A DNA stretch of 64,000 bases from the NCBI GenBank assembly GCA_030144725.1, contig JASKMD010000379.1, positions 1-64,000 of the forward strand. The letters are read 5' to 3'. The translations under genes were made by a program, and so were the position numbers. The notes under the pieces are model-generated. The model saw only the letters and a program-made list of their open reading frames with translations. It had not been told where the DNA came from and made no database searches. The DNA comes from Haematococcus lacustris (Eukaryota > Chlorophyta > Chlorophyceae > Chlamydomonadales > Haematococcaceae). Of the stretch, positions 46,980-57,100 are shown piece after piece (the stretch's first letter is position 1; every line of letters starts with the position of its first letter).

Positions 46980-47200
46980 CTGCACCTGGTGTTGCTGCTG
47001 AGCCACCTGCTGCTCCCTCTTCTGCAAGTCTGCCTGCTGCTGCTGCACCTGGTGTTGCTGCTGAGCCACCTGCTGCTCCCTCTTCTGCAAGTCTGCCTGC
47101 TGCTGCTGCACCTGGTGTTGCTGCTGAGCCACCTGCTGCTCCCTCTGCTGCACCTGGTGTTGCTGCTGAGCCACCTGCTGCTCCCTCAGGTGCATGTCTG
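46980..47200. repeat. 63-bp coding tandem repeat (21-residue coiled-coil repeats)
   Basis: CACCTGGTGTTGCTGCTG starts at about 46983, 47046 and 47109, with a shorter fourth copy near 47151. It encodes Gln-rich units such as QKREQQVAQQQHQVQ on the minus strand. Confidence 0.85.
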
Positions 47201-48153
47201 CCTGCTGCTGCTGCAGTTGCTGTTGCTGTCCAGCCACCTGCTGCTCCTTACGTTGTAATTCATCCTGCTGGAGGTCCTGCAACTGTTGCTGTAGATGTTG
47301 CAAGCGTTGGGTGTCAACAACTTGTTGCTCCCTCTTTTGCAGGTCAGCCTGCAGCTGGTGCAACCGTGCCTCATAAGCACCAGCATCAGCCTGTGCCGGG
47401 GCCTCAGCCTCAGCAGCACCAGCCTGGGACTTGGCCTCAGCCTCAGCAGCCCTGCGCCGTGCCAAAATCTCCCTAGCTTTTTGCGCACCGGAACATCTAG
47501 CCTTTGCCCCCCTTTTCTTGTCAACCATGGCCTGTACAACGGCAAACACAGTTATTAGCTCAGTTTCTGCATATTTTTTACTAATTCTTTCCGTTCGTGG
47601 TTGCTCAGGAGCCACAAGCACCAATAATCAGAAAATCGTGTGCAACCTAGAATCGCTGCCACATGTGGACCGAACCTGTGTTCAGCAGTAATGCGCCGTC
47701 GCGGTCACGCTCCCAACCCGCAATGCCATCGACCTGCAGATTGGGCGCCGTTTGATGACAAAAGGTGACACTTTGGAGCGGGTGGCAAGGGAGCAGGCCG
47801 GGAGAGGGTTTCGATGCAGCAGGTGAGCTTGGGAGAGGGTTTCGATGCGTGCTGAGACGTTGGAACACTAATGCGAGCTAACCTGAAAAGTTGACATGTC
47901 CACTCGGGATGCGCCATTCACGCCGCAATGTGTCCAGGCTGCATATACATGTTGCTAAATGTGTCTGCGAAGCTCCAGAACACGGCGCTGGTTGGGGGCC
48001 AGCCACCCGGCAAACCGCTGGAGCTGTCTGCACTCTATTCGGGCCATCAGCAGCTCATCGCACAAATCGGCGGCCTCATCCGTGCAAAGATGAGCAAGTT
48101 TTTATCTCATGAGCCATGGGGGTGCATGGGGGTGCAGCAATGGCGGGGGTGAC

Positions 48154-48563
48154 CACATGCTCCGCCATCTCAAGTACACCGCCAGCACGGCCCAGTAGAT
48201 ACACGCTTGTTTATCATTAAAGCGAGATTCTCGCGCCAAGTGATGTGGTGATGCTGTAGTATTGTGCGTATGTGTGCAATGCGCTGCCTAGTGACTATTG
48301 TGACTCCCCACCACGGATGACTGTGATGCTGCACTGTGCCAAATCAAGTGTGCACTACGCCAAGATGCCGTTGACATGTGATGAGACGGTCCTTGTGATG
48401 ATCATGGCATGAGAGCGATGGATTACACGTAGTGCTCAGTACTTCCCGCCACACAAGCTGATTGCAGGAGATCACGCAGCATCTGGCCAGGGAAGTTCCC
48501 ATTACTACTGGTGCCAGCGCTGACATGCCTGCTGTTGTGCTGCCGCTCTTGGCCATTGATGCT
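48154..48563. repeat. Partial macrosatellite unit U12, or its single-copy ancestor
   Basis: Matches the unit from CACATGCTTCCGCC to GGCCATTGATGCT with few differences, then diverges at exactly the point where the unit fuses to FkbM sequence. Here the sequence continues into the rest of the gene X exon, so this segment shows the unfused state. Confidence 0.85.
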
Positions 48564-48987
48564 GACCTTCGCTTCCACCAGCAGGAGCTTATTAAGGGGT
48601 GGCTGAAGCCCAAGCTGAAGGGTCTTGTCATGGCCCATATCTGCAACACAGTAGCCGCCCTGCATGGCGATGAGCTGGGGGTAGCAACAGGTGCCGGTTC
48701 TGGTGCCGCCCCTGACCTGCCCCCCCCCTCCTGCTGCACCCCCCTGGCACCAGCAGGCAGCTGGAGCTGGTGCCGCCCCTGACCTGCCCCCCCCTCCTGC
48801 TGCACCCCCCTGGCAGCAGCAGGCAGCTGGTGCTGGTGCTGCCCCTTGGCTGCCCACCCCTCCAGCTGAGCAGCAGGGGGTCAGGGCGGAGCTGGACACA
48901 AGCTCGACACGCAAGCGGAGGGCGGGCGGGAGGGATCGGACCCAACATGTCGAGCAAGGTAACGTAGCAATGGCCGACACACCTTGA
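48468..48987 (+). CDS. Gene X, unknown protein, partial, possible frameshift
   Basis: An exon-like segment begins after TTGCAG at 48467 and reads EITQHLAREVPITTGASAD through FHQQELIKGWLKPKLKGLVM to ALHGDELGVAT. It then enters a Pro/Ala-rich minisatellite (about 66-bp repeats near 48690-48860). A nine-C tract at about 48719 shifts the frame relative to the eight-C tract of the next repeat. In the shifted frame the protein continues through PPAAPPWQQQAAGAGAA to a basic segment (STRKRRAGGRDRTQH) and a stop at 48985. Alternatively an intron starts at CAACAG|GTGCCG (48691). Upstream exons are not identified. I do not recognise the family. Confidence 0.4.
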
Positions 48988-49352
48988 GTGGCCTTATTGA
49001 GTGGCCAGGTACTAGGTACTACACACGAAGCGGTCAAGCAATGCAGCAGCGTTGTATACTTCCGAGCATGGGTGGAGGGGCGTCGTTACACCGGTTTAAC
49101 GTGCCATGTGAATCGTTTTGACTGCGACGACTGTCCCTGACTGTTTGCAGAGGCTACTGGGCCACGTCGGTCGCGGCGGTCGGTCGCAGCGAGGCCCGCA
49201 TGAGCAAAACTGGCATGGATTTGAATGTCAAGTTTTGAGCCGCCATAGCACTCAGCACAGTTAGAGCGCGACTGGTTAAACTAACTTCCTGATGTTTTGG
49301 GCCTTTAACGTGCTTTAACAAATCTTTAACCATCTTTAACCAGTCTAGCCTA

Positions 49353-50380
49353 AGGGCGCGTTTCCAATGGACGGAGAAAAGAGAAAAGAGATCGCCCATG
49401 TGCATGAATTCAAACGCGTTTCCAATGGACGGAGAAAAGAGAGAAGAGATGCATGGAGGCCACTTTCCAGCCGCCGCCTACGCCTTCATTGATCTACACA
49501 CGAGCTACAGTGCTTCATTGATCTACACACGAGCTACAGTGCTCGGCTGGTGTTTCACTATGATGTAAATGTGCTTGGAGCATGCCATGGCTGGTCGGCT
49601 GTAGCTTTGGGGGTTGGCTGTAGCTCTGGGGGCGATCTTTTCATATGGTATGGGAACAAGGACGCAATTGTCCCGTTAGCTGGGATGGTGGCAGGTATGA
49701 TGGGGTCAAGCATCGCAGGCGCAAGTGCACAAAGTGCGCCGTGCAAGTCAGTCGTGCAAGTCAGTGCAGTTGTGCAAGTCAGGCTGCGGGGCTTATCAGG
49801 CTAACTAGTCAAGCACTCTCCGCACTACTAGCTAAGTATGCTCCGGGGGGCTACAACTCTCTATGGCACTGCTCCGCGTTGAAATTGCGGTGCTCGTCAA
49901 ACAGCTGATGCGCCCTCAGCTGATGCGCCCTCAGCAACAATACGGACGAGGACCATCTCCTGGGCATTTGTGCTCTTCATCAGCTCCTGCGGCTTAGGTG
50001 GCGACGCAGAAGCGGCAACGGGACATTGGCAACGGGACGTCAAACAGCGATGCCCTGGAGAAACAGCCCAGCCTAACCCAGCTCTCGCTGCGGCTCCGGT
50101 GCAAAAGGTCACATCTCTCGGTCACATCTCTTTTTCTCCTGGGGGGGTCGGCCTGGAGGACCCTAGCGGAGAAAAAGAGATGAAATGGAGCTCACTCTAG
50201 GAGAGTTATTCGTCTCTATCTCCGCGCATTGGAAACGGGAGAAAAGAGATCCGGACCGTTGGCGGCAGTTAGAGGGACATGGGCTGGCGGCGATCTCTTT
50301 TTCTCTTTCTCTTTCTCTCTTTTTCTCTTTCTCTCTCCGATCTCTTTTCTCTTTCTCTCCGTGCATTGGAAACGCGCCCT
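49353..50380. mobile_element. Nested inverted-repeat element with AGGGCGCGTTTCCAATG ends
   Basis: The left end AGGGCGCGTTTCCAATGG and the complemented right end AGGGCGCGTTTCCAATGC match over about 25 bp and continue into GGAGAAAAGAGA-like purine runs. The GTTTCCAATG motif recurs internally near both ends (49413 and about 50225). No target duplication is visible, so it may be an old insertion or part of the outer element. Confidence 0.55.
49485..49542 (+). repeat. Two tandem copies of a 29-bp sequence
   Basis: TTCATTGATCTACACACGAG followed by CTACAGTGC is repeated head to tail without mismatch. Confidence 0.9.
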
Positions 50381-50437
50381 AACACCCTGACGACCCGGAG
50401 TGCAATTGGGGTTTGGCGATAGTATGCCGACCAGTTG

Positions 50438-50640
50438 GTCACCCCCGATCTTACTGGCCTTTAAGAGTTTTACAGCGACTCTTGCGCAGAGCGGTGCAGC
50501 TTACCAGCGCGAGGCTAGCGGGCTGCTCGGGCTGATGTGCCTTCCGATGCGCATGTTGAGACATGCACCGACAAGAGCCGCAGTAGGGGTCGGAGTGTGG
50601 CCAATAGCCATCGCGCTTGCTTTGCCTTCCATCACGGCTA
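50438..50640 (+). repeat. End fragment of the GTCACCCCC transposon family
   Basis: Begins GTCACCCCCG and, after lacking about 28 bp, matches 44411-44500 (for example GCTAGCGGGCTGCTCGGGCT). Weaker similarity continues to about 50640. It is a truncated terminus, with no partner end nearby. Confidence 0.7.
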
Positions 50641-50743
50641 CGGAGTGCGACCTGGCGGTTGTGTTAAAGATTGGTTAAACTTTTTCCCTTGGTTAAAGAT
50701 GGTTAAAGATGGTTTAACATTCCGGGTCACGCTCTAAGCACAG

Positions 50744-51241
50744 TGCACAGTATTCAATATTACAAGCTGCACCGCATAGATGACAGAGTCTTCTTTCCAG
50801 GGATGAGCGAAACATAAATAGAAACCACGTGGCTGAGACGCGGCGCCGTTTTAATTACCAGGGGTCGGTTTCCTATCATTTCCTGTCATTTTTTTGTTAG
50901 TTGGGGTCGCCTGAGCTAGACCCCTCTGCTGATCAACAAACCCTGGGCTGACCTGCACTGATGCAAGCACACTGACTTACTGAGCCTGCTCATCATCCAC
51001 AACCCCATCTGTCGCGCTAGAAAAAAGGCCCCATTGTGCTCCACAATCCCATTGCGCTGTTCATTGCTAAAATAGACGCCATGCGCTTTGCACCGAAGGC
51101 CGCAATCTCACCGTGAGCAAAGTACCTCTCTATATTCATTTGTACCAGACCGCCGTCCCCGCAATCAGTGCTCGCTCAAAGAACGCAGTCGCTTCGCACC
51201 AAAATCTAGGTTGTAGCTCTAAATCCTGATCGCTGGACCGT
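50744..51241. other. Intergenic region upstream of the FkbM gene
   Basis: About 500 bp without a supported ORF, somewhat AT-richer than its surroundings. It probably contains the promoter and 5' UTR of the downstream gene, but no defined motif can be assigned. Confidence 0.4.
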
Positions 51242-54200
51242 ATGCGCATCTTGAAACCTCGCGCGCCTGCACCTCGATCCTCTGGCATCGTGACATTGCG
51301 AGCTGTGTGCTGCTGCCTTGCGCTGTGTACCGTATGCCTAGGAATTGGATGGATATTTGGTAAGCCAGCAGCCAGCTGTCATTTCACAGACTTTCGAGGA
51401 TTAATGTGCTGCGACGTCTTGCAGTGTGCTACCACGCGCAGGCACTCGCTCACAAGGCAGCAGAAGAAGTACAGCTGTTGTTATCCGCCAGCCATCACAG
51501 AGTAACTCGCCCGTTTCATCCCCCTCTTCCACAACAGCTACCCCTTTGCTGGCAGCCCAGCTGGTGGTGACAACCTTGCCAGCGAGCGCCAAGCAGAAAC
51601 TGTGTACAGACACATGCTACAAGGTGCTTGGACAAGGCAGTTGTTGCAAAGCCCCTACTCCAGTTTACTATGTTACCGCAACCCTCTCTCAACTTCCTTC
51701 TGCGCACCCCAAATTCCCACTGCTAGGCCAAGGATGGTGTATGTGATGAGGGACGCGGTGCCACCTCCACCACCTCCCTGAACATACTGTGTGATCTGGG
51801 CACTGACTGCTCCGATTGTGGAGAGTTCAGTGGGCCACTGCTTGACCGCAGTGAATGGTGAGGCAAGCTCCTTCCATGATGCCATGCCCTGCCTGTCTCC
51901 GATGTTGGCAACACTGCCGGCTGCTACTATGAACTCACTGCTGGCAGCAGCGGCAGCCCTGATCTGTCAGTGCAACACAGGGCTAGGTGACAGCCACTAT
52001 ACCCTCACATGCTTCTTCCTGCTGCCAAGTCACCAGCGTCATTGCTGTCAATGTGTAGCTGGGTCAACTGCGATGTTGGTAGCCTCCCTCACATGTTCAC
52101 TCACCAAGCTCGAGTGTGGCTGTTTGCAAGTGACCACCCAGCTGACTTGCTCTGGGGTTGCAGGGCTGAGGGGGGGCCTGTGGCATATCTGGTGAAGCAA
52201 CAGGTCAAGCTGCTGACACGCATGACAGAGACAGAGCCAGCCATGCAGGTACGTCCCTGGCTTGTGACGCCTGGCATGGGAACTCCTGGGCTGCACCTGA
52301 CATGCTCACTGCCCTGTACCACCCCTGAATTGTCACCCTGGTCATAGCCTGGGTCTCGGGCTACTGCAGATGATGTTCACTGACCCCGAGGTTGACTTGG
52401 ACGTGTCAGCAGCGCTGGTGAGGGACAAGGTGGTAGAGAACGGCATTACCCAGGTGGGCACACCTAGCCTCCCAGCGCGCAGGGCCTCATCCTTTCCCAC
52501 CTCCCCTCCGTTGACCTCCAGGAGCCCGTGTCCTGCTGGCCTCTCCACCCACCGCATGTCCGCCCTGCCATGCATTGCTGTTGCAGGTATTCCACCAGGT
52601 GCTGGAGGGCAGGTGTTTCGACCCTGCCACGGGCCAGCGTGCGCTGGTGCTGGATGTGGGAGCAAACTTTGGCTACTTTGCCGTGTATGCCGCCCTGCAT
52701 GGATGCAGGTCAGGCCACGCAGTCAGGCTTAACCTGCCCACCAGCAGACCATTCACCTGCACCTGCCCCTGCCGCCTGCTGCCTTCACCTGATGAGTACG
52801 AGGGGGTCACTGCCCCTGCCCCTGCCGCCTGCTGCCTGCACCTGATGATCATGAGGTTATCCCAGCCCCTGCCACTGTTTGTCTCAGGGTGGTGGCTTGG
52901 GAGCCAGTTCGCCGCTTCCGCGCCTTCATTGAGCAGAACCTGCAGCTGAACCGGGTAGCTCACCTGGTGGAGGTGCGGGGCGCAGTGGCCAGCACCCTGA
53001 ATGGCACAGCAGTGGAGATGCAGGTGAGGCATCATACAGGCAGGCAAGGTGGGGCAGGCCAGGGCGGAATGGCGCAGGGCAGGGAAGGGAAGCCAGGACT
53101 GCCAGACCGGAAGCGTGAGGAGCAAGCTGGTTGACACCAGCTGTAATCAAAGTCATGCACCTTTGATGTGCGCTGCCAGTCTGATAGGCGGCCGTGCTCA
53201 GCGCCACTGGAGTGTGCCGCACAGCAGGCATAAGGCCCACCCTTGTGATGAACACACTGGGCATAGTGGCGGCACTAGTGTCAGTGACAAGCATGGGCAA
53301 ACCTGCACCACCATAGGCGCACAGTGGCATGTTGCCTGCACGCTTGTATGCGCTGCAGATGCCCACTGCTGGTATCTGGGGCACTGCCAGCGTGGACGGC
53401 ATCAACCAGATGGAGTCTCATAGTAGGTGCACCGGCCACTAGGGCAATGAGTGCATGGCTTGCACACGTCCGTGACCAGCACTGCCCTCACTGTGATCCT
53501 GGCCATGTTTGGTCCATGCTCTTACCTGTTGCTGCTACTGTGGTGTGCGTAAGCCGGCCACACAGCCACCTTGTCTAGGCGCTGTGCAGATGCAATGAAG
53601 GAACTGGTACCCAGTGAGCGGGTGGACAGCCGGGTGGATGAGGCCGTACTGCTCATGAAGGTGTGCACCTGCAGGCTGTGCCACACCCTGCAGGGCAGCA
53701 ACGACAGCAGCAGCAGCAGCAGCGCCAGCCACAGCAGCACTGGGATGGCCTGCGCCCTGCTTGTGCCCCTACTGCAGCGCCCGCCGCCGCCCAGGTGGAC
53801 GTGGAGGGGTATGAGTCAGAGGTGCTGAACTCTGCGTACCTGCTGTTGGCCAAGCATGAGGTGTCAAACATCGTGCTGGAGTACAATGCAAGTATGTAGG
53901 GCTGCACCCCAGCAAAGGGCGCTGGGGCGAACACATCTCCCTGCCTGCCTGCTCGGCCCATGCTTGGCCATGCGCTGCTCTGCCTATAGCCACCTTCACT
54001 TCCAACCGGAAGGCGCGTTGAGCTGCTTGTCACTGGGCAGAGGGTGCATTGCACAGCTGCCATGCCCTTGCGCACTGCTTGCACACTCCTTTGTCTCGGG
54101 CCAGTGGGTCAGGGCATGCAGTGTGTTTACACCTCTGATGCTGCACTGTTCCTCATGCTCTCCCATGTGTTCATAATCGCTGGTTATGCACCCACAGTCC

Positions 54201-57100
54201 TGGGCTGTCGCTGCCCCTGCTTGTTGCCGGCTGCTGCTAGCTCAGCCCGTATGTTCCAAACCCCGTTCTAGGTCCTGTTCCCTGTCCCTGCAGGGGTGGC
54301 TGAGGTGGCCGCCATCAACTCTCCTGCAAACGCCCACCTGCTGAAGGCCAACCCCACCATGCTGCTCAAGCTGGTGCTGGAAGGGTACAGAATAGGCCAG
54401 GTGAGAGTCTTGGTATAGGCGGTTGCAGGTTGAGCAAGGTGAGAGGCACCACAGCAGATAGCTGGGATGATGCCACCAAGCCTCAACTCTGCTGGCTGCA
54501 CCCTGGCTGCTGGACGTACAACCTTAATTGCCCTAACCCACATGGCCTGCTTACCATGCCAGCAGCCTGCTCTGTCTGCCTGTCTGCTTGTCCACCTGCC
54601 CTTGTGTACAGATGAATGACAATGTTGCCAAGGGAGGGGGGCCCATCCATAAGGTCGGCCTGCCTGAGCTGCCTGAGGTCACCCTGCACAGCCTGATGTA
54701 TGACATGCAGGTGAGGGGGAGGGCAACCAGCAGGATCAGGGTGCAGGGGTAAGGGGCGCCTCAGGGACACCCGCATGCATGTTGTAGGTGAGGTGCTGCA
54801 GTTGGTGAGGTGATGGAGGTGTTGGAGTATGGGCAGCTGTGCTCCTGACTAAATAGTAGCTGTGGCTGAGTCAAGGATGCTTCTGCTCAATGCTGTCCCT
54901 GCTCTAGGACAAGACCTCTGCTGCTCATGATGCTTGCAAAGCATGTTTGCACAGCGTTAAGCAGAGCTGCTGCTGCTGCTCCTGCTCCTGCCTACTGCCT
55001 GACATCCTGCTCCCACTGATTGCATGGTTGTCAGTGCTGCTGCAGCTGTCAGGGGTGGGCTGTTGCTACCATGTTGATGACTGTTGTGGTGCAGGACACA
55101 TTTGTTTACCATAAAGCAGCCACCTCACTCACCACACGCGAGCCACACCAAGAACGAGAGGGATTGGGCTGCCCTGTGGACCCTGCCCTGACGTGAGTGG
55201 CAACCCCATACCATACTGCCACACCCCTTGCAGTGGGACAGGGCTGCAGCGGGACAGCCGCCTCCCCTACATATGGCAGAGACATAGCCACCCCGGTCAG
55301 GCCACCCTGGCAATCATACCAATGGCACGATGAACCATAACACACAAGGCATCCAGTTTGGCTGTTGGCTGGTGTGACATGCTGTTGCGTAGCTGTAGCT
55401 CACTGCCAGGGGCAGATAACGAGCCATGCAGGTGCCTGGACCAGGTGCCAAGTTCACATGCAGACATGTGCTGCGCTTGCCAACATTCAGACTGCACACA
55501 GGATAGCTCATAGGGGAGCCTGTATGTGCCTTCTTAACGCAAAGCCGGTATGGGGGGCAGTTTCATTTCCGCTTGCCGAGTTTTGAGATATCTAGCGCAT
55601 GGCTCAGGTTCCTAGCCTCAGATTCGTAGCTCGACTATACTTGGCTCAGGTCATATTTTGCGGCTCTGGTCAAAGAGTCAAAGAATTATAAGCAAACCGT
55701 TTTATAGCAGGAAACGATCGCTTAAGCATGGCATTGTAAAGTGAACGCTATGTAGCGCTATGTATAGCGTGGGTTTCGGGGCACAGAACCCTGCGGCCAG
55801 TCCCAATGGTAGGGTTGCCAGGGCCAATTGGCCAGCTACAGTGGTATGGTTAGGGCTATGGTGAGTGTGTCAGGGGTGTGATTGTTCATGTGACCTGACA
55901 GGGGTTGCCAGGGCCAGTTGGCAAGTCACAGTGGTAGGTTTAGACCCCTGTGGCCAGTGCTAGTGCCAGTGGTGTGGGTAGGGTCATGGTGGATGTGTCA
56001 TGGTTATGCTTGAACGCACCGACGCTCCCTTGCTGCTCCACAAATATCTTGTGTCCGCTTGCCCATGCATTGCAGTAAAGTTAGCAATGCTTGGCTCACC
56101 TGCAACGTCATGCCAGAGGATGCGCACCCCATGAGCTTCCGCTCCTTCTTTATTGCAAACACCAACATATGGGCAACAAAGGAGCACTCCCTCATGAAGG
56201 TGATGCTGCAGCACGCCATGGGGCTGTAGGGGCAGCGTACTACTGGCCCTGATGGCTCCAGCGCAGCTGTGTGTTGCTAGCACGGGCAGTGTGGTTGCGA
56301 GCATCGGGTGGAGGTCAGGATGGCGCCCACCCATTGCCATGCTGCTGTTCATGGCTGCAGCTGCAGGGCTTGGCTCAGCTGCTTCAGCCCTCCCAAAACC
56401 CCAACAAGGAGTGGAACTCGGCCAACCCAGAGCTGGGCAGCGGCACACGCAAGTGTGAGTATTTGCCTGGCTGGCAGCTGGTGCGCAACAGGTGAGCTGT
56501 GGCCCAACCTGGCCCATGCTTGTGTGTGGTGGGCAGCCTTTCATGCCGGTGCTTGACAAGCTGGCCAGGCAGGGGGAGCTTAGGCAGCAAGGGGAGGAAA
56601 GCAGGGGGAGGGGGTGGGTTAAGGGACGGCGCAGCATGACCATGACACCCAAAGGGCTGAAACCAGGTGGTGGGGAGGGTGCGGCATAACCAGATTACAA
56701 GGCCCCAGGGGGGCTGCATGGGGTTGTTAGGCCCGTGGGAACTTGTTCTCGTACTTGAATGTCGCGTGTGTAGGGAGCGACCGCCAACCTAGAAGTGAAT
56801 GTCGTGTGAGTGTCTCCTGGCAAGGGGTCTGCATGAGGTTGCTAGGCCCATGGAAGCTTGTCCTTGTAGTTAAGTGTGTGTGGGGGGGTTTGGATGTGGT
56901 GCTGGGGCTGTAGGTGCAACTGCACCTGGGCTGAGCGTCGCAAGCTGGAGCCTTCAGTGATCGCAGTCTGTAAGCATGAGGAGGCAATTGTGCTCTCCAA
57001 CCTGGCGTCAGGAAAGTGGAAATGGGCCACGTCCTCCGTGACAGACGCATTCCTCACTGCTCAAGCAAGCATGGCCAAGCAGCCACCAGCGGCAACATGA
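51242..57100 (+). CDS. FkbM-family methyltransferase, multi-exon, membrane-anchored
   Basis: SAM-dependent methyltransferase of the FkbM type, probably in the secretory pathway; substrate unknown. Exon 1 (51242-51359) encodes a signal anchor (LRAVCCCLALCTVCLGIGW). A Ser/Thr-rich stem follows (about 51442-51620, boundaries uncertain; exons between there and 52164 unresolved). Exons that join in phase: 52164-52248, 52370-52453, 52587-52708, 52888-53023, 53359-53422, 53590-53660, 53795-53891, 54294-54400, 54612-54710, 55095-55192, 56076-56199, 56367-56491, 56914-57100 (465 codons plus TGA). Exon 52587 carries the SAM-binding motif LVLDVGANFGYFAVYAALHG. Exon 52888 has VVAWEPVRRFRAFIEQNLQL. Exon 53795 has VDVEGYESEVLNSAYLLL, the second hallmark. 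The C-terminal domain (WNSANPELGSGTRKCEYLPG) is unrecognised. Skipping the 56199 donor would end the protein at TAG 56227. Confidence 0.8.
51673..51963 (-). CDS. Possible minus-strand exon within the FkbM 5' region
   Basis: From an acceptor-like CTGACAG the minus strand reads open for 96 codons. The reading is protein-like: SSEFIVAAGSVANIGD, then MASWKELASPFTAVKQWPTE, a Gly run and a hydrophobic segment (ASLITYTILGLAVGIWGAQ) before the stop. The plus-strand reading of the same bases is less protein-like. It could be an overlapping gene's last exon, a retained fragment, or chance. No upstream exon was found. Confidence 0.3.
   Translation of the reverse strand: MRAAAAASSEFIVAAGSVANIGDRQGMASWKELASPFTAVKQWPTELSTIGAVSAQITQYVQGGGGGGTASLITYTILGLAVGIWGAQKEVERGLR
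55812..55945 (+). repeat. Direct repeats in the large FkbM intron
   Basis: GGGTTGCCAGGGCCA segments start at 55812 and 55902 and share about 42 bp, within the 55193-56075 intron. The intron also has a short AT-richer stretch with repeated GCGCTATGTA near 55750. Confidence 0.8.
56714..56868 (+). repeat. Direct repeats in the last FkbM intron
   Basis: Two 40-bp copies beginning CTGCATGGGGTTGTTAGG (56714) and CTGCATGAGGTTGCTAGG (56829), about 80 percent identical. Confidence 0.8.

Larger units (their letters stand above)
44986..47528 (-). pseudogene. Putative DDE-like transposase with long coiled coil, one in-frame stop
   Basis: Model: exon 1 47528-46699, intron 46698-46352 (donor GTACGC, acceptor CTACTCAG), exon 2 46351-44986, all in phase, about 731 codons. 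The N-terminus is basic (MVDKKRGAKARCSGAQKARE). Residues about 50-240 are a Gln-rich coiled coil with 21-residue repeats. The C-terminal half contains LWSDGCASQ and, after about 30 residues, YGATSHFKSTHDSEGGVSK. I recall an SDG...HGK..D..GG pattern from uncharacterised eukaryotic DDE-type transposase proteins, where Asp of SDG would be catalytic. Cys-rich CSTCMSVPCLPC follows. A single TAG at 45931-45933 (after VFVTADKCD) interrupts the otherwise open frame, so this copy is probably inactive. Start chosen at the first ATG before the basic segment. Confidence 0.65.
44375..48153 (-). mobile_element. 3.78-kb TIR transposon with coiled-coil/DDE-like transposase
   Basis: The ends are imperfect inverted repeats: left GTCACCCCCGCAATTGGCTG, and the right end complemented reads GTCACCCCCGCCATTGCTGC. 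The right flank is CACATG followed by unit sequence, exactly the site occupied in U8-U10, where the left flank is CACATG. This fits a 6-bp target duplication. The left flank here is not CACATG but the KDZ-like scrap, so the left side was rearranged after insertion. It encodes one spliced transposase on the minus strand. The GTCACCCC tip and 6-bp TSD link it to 835-1825. The superfamily is not assigned. Confidence 0.85.
49261..50737. mobile_element. TIR element with TTAGAGCG ends and 6-bp TSD
   Basis: The ends TTAGAGCGCGAC (49261) and the complement of GTCACGCTCTAA (50737) are inverted. They are flanked by the direct repeat GCACAG (49255-49260 and 50738-50743). Subterminal TTTAACCATCTTTAACCA motifs occur in inverted orientation at both ends (about 49305-49345 and 50680-50720). 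There is no transposase ORF, so it is non-autonomous. It hosts a second inverted-repeat element and a fragment of the GTCACCCCC family. Confidence 0.75.
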
